Assembly: GCA_037446915.1 (NCBI GenBank) | Contig: JBBIHP010000061.1 | Span: 1-17,807, forward strand | Direction of reading: 5' to 3' | DNA: 17,807 nt | Source of the DNA: DSXH01 sp037446915 | GTDB lineage: Bacteria > Bacteroidota > Ignavibacteria > Ignavibacteriales > Melioribacteraceae | In this document: positions 7,583 to 13,744 of the stretch, piece after piece | Layout of the letters: each line of letters starts with the position of its first letter | Position numbering within the stretch: the stretch's first letter is position 1 | Program-made: the position numbers and the translations under genes | The notes under the pieces: model-generated | Told to the model about the DNA's origin: nothing | The model's input: only the letters and a program-made list of their open reading frames with translations | The model's database searches: none

Positions 7583-8244
7583 AACTTCTTGAAATGATTC
7601 AGAAAATTGATCTTAAAATTAAATTAGCGGCAATAGCAATATTCATGGGATTCACTGCTTTTATTATCTCCAATCCTTTCGATACTTCGCATGCAAAAAT
7701 AAGTACAAAGGATCTTTCAGTTATGGTTCAAACGGAAGTTGATCATATTAACGTTGATGTACTTGCAGACTGGATTATTAAAGGGAAATCTGATTACAGG
7801 CTGATTGATCTTCGAACAGAAAAAGAATATAATAATTATAATATTCCGACCTCCGAAAACATTCCAATTACAAATCTTCTTGATGGTGAATTATCCCGAA
7901 ATGAAAAAATAGTTCTTTACTCCGAGGGCGGAATTCATTCAGCACAAGCATGGTTTCTGCTTAAAGCAAAAGATTATAAAAATGTTTACATGTTAAGAGG
8001 CGGAATGGAAGAATGGAACGATAAAATTCTTTTCCCAAAATTAACTTCTAATGCAACACAGGAAGAAAAAGCAAAATTTGAAATTGCTTCTGCTATAAGC
8101 AGGTATTTTGGAGGGCAGCCACAGGTCATTACTGGAAGCGAAATAACATTAAGTGTTTCAAATCCTAAACCCGTACTTAAAATTCAACCTCCTAAAGGAT
8201 CCGCTAGCGGAAGTGTAAAGAAAAAGAAAAAGGAAGGCTGTTAA
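7579..8244 (+). CDS. Membrane-anchored rhodanese-like protein lacking the catalytic cysteine, with a C-terminal cysteine
   Basis: A 221-residue protein with one hydrophobic N-terminal segment (about residues 15-31), then a rhodanese fold at about 57-152: DYRLIDLRTEKEY, the active-site loop region, and VYMLRGGMEEW near its end. In active rhodaneses the loop begins with a cysteine that carries persulfide. Here it reads LYSEGGIHSAQA, with Ser115 in the cysteine position. The only cysteine in the whole protein is the last residue, C221, after a flexible Pro/Gly/Ser segment and five lysines. The domain is therefore not a normal sulfurtransferase. It may bind a sulfur compound or act as a structural partner of the coupled YedE transporter, or the terminal cysteine may act as a mobile sulfur carrier; these roles are inference. 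The gene overlaps the previous one by four bases. Confidence 0.8.
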   Translation: MKLLEMIQKIDLKIKLAAIAIFMGFTAFIISNPFDTSHAKISTKDLSVMVQTEVDHINVDVLADWIIKGKSDYRLIDLRTEKEYNNYNIPTSENIPITNLLDGELSRNEKIVLYSEGGIHSAQAWFLLKAKDYKNVYMLRGGMEEWNDKILFPKLTSNATQEEKAKFEIASAISRYFGGQPQVITGSEITLSVSNPKPVLKIQPPKGSASGSVKKKKKEGC

Positions 8245-8266
8245 ATAAATTCATCCAACCCAAAAT

Positions 8267-8296
8267 CCAGCAAACAATTTTTTGCTGGGTTTTTTA
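8267..8296 (+). terminator. Rho-independent terminator of the reductase operon
   Basis: A perfect 8-bp stem, CCAGCAAA (8267-8274) with TTTGCTGG (8281-8288), a six-base loop and then G plus six T from 8290. It starts 22 bases after the rhodanese-like stop codon and separates the first sulfur operon from the merR2 promoter. Confidence 0.85.
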
Positions 8297-8394
8297 TTCA
8301 ATGCTTTCCAAATTCAAGAAAAAACAACCATAAATTCTCTCAAATGGAAAGACAATCTATTTATTCAAGCTAAAATCGCCCTTTTTATTCATTT

Positions 8395-8442
8395 AGTTGA
8401 TATTATTTGCTGGCAGAAAAGTTGATACTCATGAATATCAAC
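8395..8442 (+). promoter_or_regulatory. merR2 promoter block with 22-bp palindromic operator
   Basis: The inverted repeat at 8421-8442 has outer arms GTTGATA and TATCAAC around a TCATGA centre; 10 of 11 pairs match. It is 24 bases before the merR2 start. The block aligns without gaps to the merR1 promoter (2121-2168) at about 35 of 48 positions. TTGATA (8397-8402) and TGGCA (8411-8415) lie at the same distances from the palindrome in both. Under a MerR-type reading, CTGGCA (8410-8415) is the -35, TATCAA (8436-8441) is the -10, and the spacer is 20 bp. The regulator that binds here is inferred to be merR2, merR1 or both. Confidence 0.7.
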
Positions 8443-8466
8443 TTTTTATTAATCATCAGCGAAGAC

Positions 8467-8898
8467 ATGAACACTATACCATCACTACCTATTTTTACAA
8501 TAAGTAATGCTGCAAAACTACTTCACATTTCTGTTCATACCTTAAGAATGTATGAAAGAGAAGGATTAATAATCCCCTTTAAAAAAACAAGCAACCAAAG
8601 ACTTTACTCTGAAAGGGATCTTGAACGGCTTCGCTGTATTAGGAAAGTACTTACACAAGATAAAATAGGAATTGAAGGAATAAGAAAATTATTATCTCTG
8701 ATACCATGCTGGGGGATTGTAAAATGTTCGACGACCGAACGAAAAAAATGTGAAGCCTATAATGGCTATTCAAAACCATGCTGGATGTTGAAACATAAGG
8801 GCAATATATGTGAAAATAAAGATTGTAGAGAGTGCGAAGTTTATTCTTCATTTGGTAATTGCGAGAGCATTAAAAATAAATTAAAAGAACTTATTTAA
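8467..8898 (+). CDS. MerR-family regulator with C-terminal cysteine-rich (two-CW-like) domain, second copy
   Basis: A 143-residue paralogue of the regulator at 2184-2621; by eye about 80 of 125 aligned residues match. Seen: a MerR helix-turn-helix (AAKLLHISVHTLRMYERE, then GLIIPFKK) at about residues 11-48, and the same C-terminal pattern of two CW pairs and five further cysteines plus one in the linking helix, nine in all and none lost. The start is set at ATG 8467 by alignment with the first copy. An in-frame TTG at 8407 would run the protein back through the operator and add 20 unrelated residues. It heads the sulfide:quinone oxidoreductase operon, 27 bp before that gene. It probably regulates this operon and itself; sensing through cysteines is inference. 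Confidence 0.85.
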   Translation: MNTIPSLPIFTISNAAKLLHISVHTLRMYEREGLIIPFKKTSNQRLYSERDLERLRCIRKVLTQDKIGIEGIRKLLSLIPCWGIVKCSTTERKKCEAYNGYSKPCWMLKHKGNICENKDCRECEVYSSFGNCESIKNKLKELI

Positions 8899-8925
8899 TG
8901 ACTTATCAAAGAAAGGAATTTAGAA

Positions 8926-10155
8926 ATGAGGAAACTTTTAATACTCGGCGCCGGGACTGCTGGCACAATGATGCTAAATAAATTAAAGCCGGTACTAAAT
9001 AAAGACGAATGGCAGATTACGATTGTAGACCAACATGAAACCCATTACTATCAACCGGGATTTTTATTTATCCCTTTTGGAATTTATTCATATAAAGATG
9101 TTACAAAACCTAAGCGGGATTTTTTCCCGCCGGAAACAAATGTTATTAAGTCTGAGATAGAAAAAATTGAACCAGCTGAAAATCGTGTATTACTGAAAAA
9201 TGGACAGGTACTTGGTTATGATTATTTAATAATTGCTACAGGTGCTAAAATTGATCCGGGCGAGACTGAAGGGCTTAAAAATTCATTATGGTATAAAAGT
9301 ATTTTCGATTTTTACACAATAGAAGGAGCATGTGCACTCGCCAAATTCTTTAAACATTGGGAAGGGGGAAAATTAGTAATAAACATTTCTGAGATGCCTA
9401 TTAAATGCCCTGTAGCTCCCCTTGAGTTCGCATTTCTGGCTGACTGGTATTTTACAGAACGTGGAATCAGGGATAAAGTCGAAATTAATTTTGTTACTCC
9501 GCTTCCGGGTGCTTTTACAAAACCAAGGGCTTCCGGTATACTTGGAGATTTTTTAAATAAAAAGAATATTAATCTTATAAGTGATTTCAGTATAGGTAGA
9601 GTAGATAATGATACTAAAAAGATTATTTCATGGGATGAACAGGAAGTTGAATTTGATGTGTTGGTCACAATACCAACAAATAAAGGAGATGAAGCTATAT
9701 CAAGGAGCGGAATGGGCGACGAACTAAATTTTATTCCGACGGACAAATTTACCCTGATGGCTGAAGGGTATAAAAATATTTTCGTTATTGGAGATGCAAC
9801 AAATCTTCCAAGCTCAAAAGCTGGATCGGTTGCACATTTTCAAGCTGATATTTTATTTGAAAATTTTATGGATGTAATAGATGGACACAGTCCTAAAGCA
9901 AAATTTGACGGACATGCAAATTGCTTTATCGAATCGGGATTTGGCAAGGGGATTTTAATAGATTTCAATTACGACACAGAACCGCTACCAGGAAAATTTC
10001 CTCTGCCGGGAGTCGGGCCATTTTCCCTTTTAGAAGAAACAAAGATGAATCATTACGGAAAAATAATGTTCCGCTGGATGTACTGGAATTTTCTTCTGAA
10101 AGGCGTTGAATTACCTATTGAAGCAAATATGTCTATGGCTGGTAAGAGGTTATAA
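8926..10155 (+). CDS. Sulfide:quinone oxidoreductase-like FAD-dependent enzyme
   Basis: Membrane-associated flavoprotein of the SQR/FCSD family, expected to oxidise sulfide to zero-valent sulfur or polysulfide and reduce quinone. Seen in 409 residues: an N-terminal dinucleotide-binding fold (ILGAGTAGT, residues 6-14), the YDYLIIATGA strand, a second Rossmann half, and FVIGDATNLPSSKAGS near 286-301 for FAD. C161 in PIKCPVAPLEF and C333 in HANCFIESG match the two redox cysteines that flank the flavin in SQRs, and C136 may be the third. The C-terminal amphipathic stretch (FRWMYWNFLLKG) could bind the membrane. There is no signal peptide. AAAGG lies about nine bases before ATG. The next gene starts directly after the stop. 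The SQR subtype cannot be settled by eye. Confidence 0.85.
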   Translation: MRKLLILGAGTAGTMMLNKLKPVLNKDEWQITIVDQHETHYYQPGFLFIPFGIYSYKDVTKPKRDFFPPETNVIKSEIEKIEPAENRVLLKNGQVLGYDYLIIATGAKIDPGETEGLKNSLWYKSIFDFYTIEGACALAKFFKHWEGGKLVINISEMPIKCPVAPLEFAFLADWYFTERGIRDKVEINFVTPLPGAFTKPRASGILGDFLNKKNINLISDFSIGRVDNDTKKIISWDEQEVEFDVLVTIPTNKGDEAISRSGMGDELNFIPTDKFTLMAEGYKNIFVIGDATNLPSSKAGSVAHFQADILFENFMDVIDGHSPKAKFDGHANCFIESGFGKGILIDFNYDTEPLPGKFPLPGVGPFSLLEETKMNHYGKIMFRWMYWNFLLKGVELPIEANMSMAGKRL

Positions 10156-10857
10156 ATGGAACAAAGAAACTTACAGGAACAAATCAATCAGATTAATTCT
10201 AAGCTTGATTTAATTCTTGAAGAGATCGAACTTCAAAGACGCCACAGAAGAGAGCTTGAAGATCTTAAAGACGATTTAATGCGAGTCGGCAAGGACTTTT
10301 ATGATACTGCAGTTGAGGAGCTTGATGAGATTCATGAATATGTGAATACAAAAGATCTTCTGCACTTTGGTAAATATATGTTGAGGAATGTAAATGTTAT
10401 TAGCAGAGTAATTCAGCAGCTTGAAAGCACGAAGGATTTTCTTACTGATGTAGCACCACTTGTTAGAGAATATATAATTGACTTTATGGCAAAGTTAGAT
10501 GAATACGACCACAAAGGTTACTTTGATTTTATGAAGGAATCAGGGAAAATCGTCGATAAAGTTGTTACATCATTCGAAAAAGAAGATGTTAAAGCATTGG
10601 GTGATAATGTTGTAACAATTCTTAATACTGTAAAAAACCTTACTCAACCCGATATGCTTCAAGCAATCAATAATGCGGTAAATATCTATAAAAATTTAGA
10701 CTTCACTGCATCTGAAGATATCTCCTATTTCAAAATCATAAAGGATTTAAATACACCTGAGGTGAAACGGGGGATCCTCTTTATGTTACAATTTTTGAAA
10801 AATATTTCAGAACAAAAGAATAACGAATTAACTAATAAAGTAACTCAAATTAATTAG
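10156..10857 (+). CDS. DUF1641-domain protein, SQR partner
   Basis: A 233-residue, highly charged, all-helical soluble protein. Residues 1-45 look like a coiled coil (QINQINSKLDLILEEIE). The C-terminal part, with DLNTPEVKRGILFMLQFLKN at about 197-216, matches the DUF1641 signature. DUF1641 proteins are often encoded next to sulfide:quinone oxidoreductase-like genes. Here the ATG follows the SQR stop with no spacing, which implies translational coupling and probably a physical complex. There are no cysteines, no membrane segment and no known catalytic motif, so a role as accessory or membrane-assembly factor is only a guess. It contains internal near-repeats of helical segments, but none clear enough to call a repeat protein. 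Confidence 0.75.
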   Translation: MEQRNLQEQINQINSKLDLILEEIELQRRHRRELEDLKDDLMRVGKDFYDTAVEELDEIHEYVNTKDLLHFGKYMLRNVNVISRVIQQLESTKDFLTDVAPLVREYIIDFMAKLDEYDHKGYFDFMKESGKIVDKVVTSFEKEDVKALGDNVVTILNTVKNLTQPDMLQAINNAVNIYKNLDFTASEDISYFKIIKDLNTPEVKRGILFMLQFLKNISEQKNNELTNKVTQIN

Positions 10858-10865
10858 GAGAAAAA

Positions 10866-11183
10866 ATGGCCAGTAAAGAGTATGCAGGAAAATTAATCGA
10901 ACTTGATGCCGATGGAAATCTTGCCAACGTATCAGATTGGAATGAAGAAATAGCAAAAGCAATAGCAGTTGAAGAAGGTATTGAGGGATTAACAGATCGT
11001 CATTGGGCTGTAATTAATTATATGCGCAAAGAATTCACGGATAAAGGGGATGCTCCTTCTATCCGAAAATTAACAAAAGAAAGCGGAGTAGATACAAAAG
11101 AACTTTATTCACTTTTTCCAAAAGGACCGGCAAAAAAAGCAGCCAGAATTGCTGGATTACCAAAACCAAAAGGTTGTATTTAA
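10866..11183 (+). CDS. DsrC/TusE-family sulfur carrier protein with a single C-terminal cysteine
   Basis: A 105-residue cytoplasmic sulfur-relay protein. Seen: the DsrC/TusE core (WNEEIAKAIA, LTDRHWAVINYMR, LFPKGPAKKAARIAGLP) and the flexible C-terminal arm ending PKGCI, with C104 as the penultimate residue. This cysteine accepts persulfide in the family. The second cysteine of true DsrC, eleven residues earlier, is alanine here (A93). The protein therefore resembles TusE-type one-cysteine members and should not form the DsrC trisulfide used with DsrAB; no dsrAB is in the window. AGGAG lies six bases before ATG. Its neighbour encodes a DsrE-like protein, a usual partner. The family is sure; whether it serves sulfide oxidation or tRNA thiolation is inferred from the operon to be the former. 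Confidence 0.9.
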   Translation: MASKEYAGKLIELDADGNLANVSDWNEEIAKAIAVEEGIEGLTDRHWAVINYMRKEFTDKGDAPSIRKLTKESGVDTKELYSLFPKGPAKKAARIAGLPKPKGCI

Positions 11184-11199
11184 TAATAGGAGATTAAAA

Positions 11200-11691
11200 A
11201 TGTCAGAACCAATTAAGAAAGTATCAATTATTGTTTCCCGGGGTTCGTTAGAAGGAATTTACCCCGGATTAATAATGGCTAATGGTGCCAGAATGGAAGG
11301 AATTGAAGCTCAACTCTTTTTTACATTTTTTGGATTACATGCTGTTATTGAGAAAAAAATGGACAAAATAAAAGTTGCAACAGTTGGCAATCCAGCGATG
11401 TGCGTACCTGATGCTATGGGACCGGGTTTACCTACATGGATGGGAGCTATACCGGGTATGTCTTGGTTTGCTACATGGATGATGAAAAGAGAAATGGAAA
11501 AATTGGATATTCCTCCAATTAGAGAATTCATTGAAATGATTCATGATGCCGGTTGTACAATTTATGGATGTAAAGCTACAGTCGATATGTTTCATTTGAC
11601 ATCCAAAGATTTCTGTCCTCAGGTTGATGGCGTTTTAACAGTTGGAGAATTTTATGAAAAATCTGCGGGAGCTCAGATTATTTTTACCTGA
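11200..11691 (+). CDS. DsrE/DsrF/DrsH-like family protein
   Basis: A 163-residue protein of the DsrE_2 (DrsE_2) type, a sulfur-transfer family. Seen: KVSIIVSRGSLEGIYPGL at the start, IEAQLFFTFFGLHAV (a hydrophobic strand and helix), the paired cysteines C119 and C124 in AGCTIYGCKATVD, and the closing VGEFYEKSAGAQIIF. C68 and C139 are additional. The start is ATG 11200, with AGGAG about five bases upstream. An in-frame extension to 11149 would overlap the TusE-like gene and has no ribosome binding site. DsrE-type and DsrC/TusE-type proteins exchange persulfide in known systems, and the adjacency here supports that. TusA, often the third partner, was not found in the window. Confidence 0.85.
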   Translation: MSEPIKKVSIIVSRGSLEGIYPGLIMANGARMEGIEAQLFFTFFGLHAVIEKKMDKIKVATVGNPAMCVPDAMGPGLPTWMGAIPGMSWFATWMMKREMEKLDIPPIREFIEMIHDAGCTIYGCKATVDMFHLTSKDFCPQVDGVLTVGEFYEKSAGAQIIFT

Positions 11692-11752
11692 TTAATAAAC
11701 GTAGAATATCTTATACAATTAAAAAAATAGTATTTCATCTTTTGGGGAAAAT

Positions 11753-13246
11753 ATGAAAATTTTTATCAGATCTATTTTGGTTTTGGCCTTCCTTTCTTCA
11801 ACTTTAATTGGCCAAAGCGGTACAAGAATGGTTGGATTTAATGCTTTATCACTAGGAAGGGGAGGAACATCCATTGGTACATTTGATAGTTCTGAATTAA
11901 TGATGACTAACCCGGCCGGGATCTCATTTTTAAATAATTCCGTGCTTGATGTCAACCTTTCTTTAATGTTTCCTTCATTACACTTTAAGAATAATCTTAA
12001 TGAGATGGAAGGAGATAAAAATATCTTCCCTTTACCGGGAGCTTCATATGTAAGTAAGAATTCTGAAAGCAGTTTCACCTGGGGAGTTGGATTCTTCACT
12101 TCCGGAGGAATGGGTGCAGACTATAAATTGAAACATGCTTTGTATAGAGAAATGAATGGCTCATATACTTTACAGGAATATCACTCGAAACTTGCTTCCA
12201 TGCAAGGTGGTTTGTCCGTTGCATACAAAATAAATGAGAATTTTTCGGTTGGTGCAAGTTTTCATGTTGTATATAGTATGCTGGAATTCTGGATGCCTTA
12301 TTCATTAAGTCCTCAAGTTATGAAGGGCACTGCAATGCTTGGTATGACCTTTGGTCAAATGTTTGCAGCTCCTCCAACCGCTAGTGGATTTGGCTATGAT
12401 GAAGTAACAGCTACGACAAAAATGAGCGATTTAACTGCCATAGGATTTAATGGCAAATTAGGTATAGCTTACAAAGTAAACGATCAACTTTCATTTGGAT
12501 TGAGCTATACTTTGCCTACCTCGTTGACTTATAAAAATGGAAATGCAACAATGGATATGTCCTATCAGTTGAATGATGCATTCGGCAAAGCGGTTCAGGG
12601 AATGATGATGCAGAATCCTGGTATGACATCTCAACAAGCGCAAGCGGCTGTAATGACAATGTTTACACAGCTTGGTATCGATATGTCTAAAGGAGTAAAA
12701 GCCAACTATAATTTAGAAGTTGATCTTACCTTCCCGCAGTCATTTGGATTTGGGATCTCTTACAAACCTTCATCAAGTATTAGTTTATCGGCAGATATTG
12801 AATATTTGAATTGGGCAGATGCATTTGATAAGATGACCTTAAAACTTACCGGCGGAGGAAATGTAAACATTAATAAAATGATGGGAAATAACGGCTCGTT
12901 TAATATCGATTTCCCGATGAACTGGGAAAATCAATTATTGATAAAAATTGGTGGTGAATATTTTGCTAATGAAGATTTAACATTGCGCGTTGGTTTTGCA
13001 AATGGTGCCAATCCGGTTCCAGCGGCAACTATCTTTCCGATATTTCCCGCGGTAGTAGAAAATCATTTAATGGGCGGATTGAGTTATAAAATTGCAAATG
13101 GATTTGTGATTAATGGTGCTTTTGAAATGGCTCTGAATAATTCAATGAAAGCTGCTAATAACAGTTTGATTGCTAATGAATACGATGGAAGCTCGAGTGA
13201 TTTATCTACTGTTTTATTCCATCTCGGATTTACTTATTCATTTTAG
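11753..13246 (+). CDS. OmpP1/FadL/TodX-family outer-membrane channel
   Basis: Outer-membrane beta-barrel for hydrophobic compounds. Seen: a signal peptide of about 20 residues ending STLIGQS, then an N-terminal region with LGRGGTSIGTFDSSE and the FadL-type NPAG at residues 53-56, and many alternating strands to a final LFHLGFTYSF with the C-terminal phenylalanine typical of barrels. A methionine- and glutamine-rich stretch at about 280-310 forms a long insertion. The 497 residues suit FadL proteins. It lies 61 bp after the DsrE-like gene with no terminator between them, so it may belong to the second sulfur operon. If so, a role in passing sulfur or another hydrophobic compound is plausible, but the sequence does not prove it. 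A weak GGGGA precedes ATG. Confidence 0.8.
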   Translation: MKIFIRSILVLAFLSSTLIGQSGTRMVGFNALSLGRGGTSIGTFDSSELMMTNPAGISFLNNSVLDVNLSLMFPSLHFKNNLNEMEGDKNIFPLPGASYVSKNSESSFTWGVGFFTSGGMGADYKLKHALYREMNGSYTLQEYHSKLASMQGGLSVAYKINENFSVGASFHVVYSMLEFWMPYSLSPQVMKGTAMLGMTFGQMFAAPPTASGFGYDEVTATTKMSDLTAIGFNGKLGIAYKVNDQLSFGLSYTLPTSLTYKNGNATMDMSYQLNDAFGKAVQGMMMQNPGMTSQQAQAAVMTMFTQLGIDMSKGVKANYNLEVDLTFPQSFGFGISYKPSSSISLSADIEYLNWADAFDKMTLKLTGGGNVNINKMMGNNGSFNIDFPMNWENQLLIKIGGEYFANEDLTLRVGFANGANPVPAATIFPIFPAVVENHLMGGLSYKIANGFVINGAFEMALNNSMKAANNSLIANEYDGSSSDLSTVLFHLGFTYSF

Positions 13247-13263
13247 AAATTATTAATAATTGA

Positions 13264-13292
13264 TTAAGGAAGGGTAATAAGCCCTTCCTTAA
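13264..13292. terminator. Bidirectional hairpin between convergent genes
   Basis: A perfect 11-bp stem, TTAAGGAAGGG (13264-13274) and CCCTTCCTTAA (13282-13292), with a seven-base loop. It sits 18 bp after the FadL-like stop and overlaps the stop codon of the minus-strand NTPase gene (13289-13291). There is no long T run on either side, so it is a likely but not textbook terminator for both convergent units. Confidence 0.65.
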
Positions 13293-13744
13293 ATTTCGAG
13301 TATTTTGTATTGTTCTTCTAATTGGTAGTGCTCAAGGAATTTCTTCAACATTGATTCTCTAACCACACAAATTAAATTCCATTGATATTTTTTTCGAACA
13401 GATAAAATAGTTTTAATAACCGGTTCCAGCCCCTTCTCCTGTAATTCTAAAGGTCCTATTTCATCAATTATTATCCATTCAAAATCACTTTTTATTGATT
13501 CTAATAGAACATTCTGTGCCCAGTTAAATGATTCAATGCTGAATTTGTAATTACCTATATTAATCGTTTCTGTTTCACTTTCAAGTTTTTTTAATGTTCT
13601 GGATGAGATATGATAAAGGAATCTTTTTCCATCTATCACAGGTTGGAAAATTCCATCAATATTTTTTTGAGACGCTGCCCACTGCATTAACTTTGTGGTT
13701 TTACCGCTTTTGGTAGGACCGCTATAAACATATACTTCATGCAT
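13289..13744 (-). CDS. THEP1-like P-loop nucleoside-triphosphatase
   Basis: A 151-residue P-loop NTPase. Seen: a Walker A motif GPTKSGKTT near the N-terminus (residues 9-17), a middle strand GIFQPVIDGKRFL, and a Walker B with the THEP1 signature WIIIDEIGPLEL at about residues 89-100. THEP1-like enzymes hydrolyse NTPs; their cellular role is generally unclear. The start is put at ATG 13744. A TTG three codons upstream (13753) is the alternative. The gene overlaps the end of the membrane-protein gene by eight bases, so the two are translationally coupled and probably work together. A dedicated NTPase for the membrane protein, energising or regulating it, is inference. Confidence 0.8.
   Translation of the reverse strand: MHEVYVYSGPTKSGKTTKLMQWAASQKNIDGIFQPVIDGKRFLYHISSRTLKKLESETETINIGNYKFSIESFNWAQNVLLESIKSDFEWIIIDEIGPLELQEKGLEPVIKTILSVRKKYQWNLICVVRESMLKKFLEHYQLEEQYKILEI

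Noticed and set aside
7579..8244. Rhodanese-like gene as a decaying pseudogene
   Set aside because: The frame is intact, the gene is coupled by overlap, it is followed by a proper terminator, and the rest of the fold is kept; loss of one catalytic residue does not make it broken.
8407..8466. TTG-initiated extension of merR2
   Set aside because: Alignment with merR1 starts at ATG 8467, and the extension would encode the operator palindrome.
9312..9746. 144-codon minus-strand open frame inside the SQR-like gene
   Set aside because: Shadow of a gene with clear FAD and cysteine motifs; the composition looks like reverse-complement coding bias.
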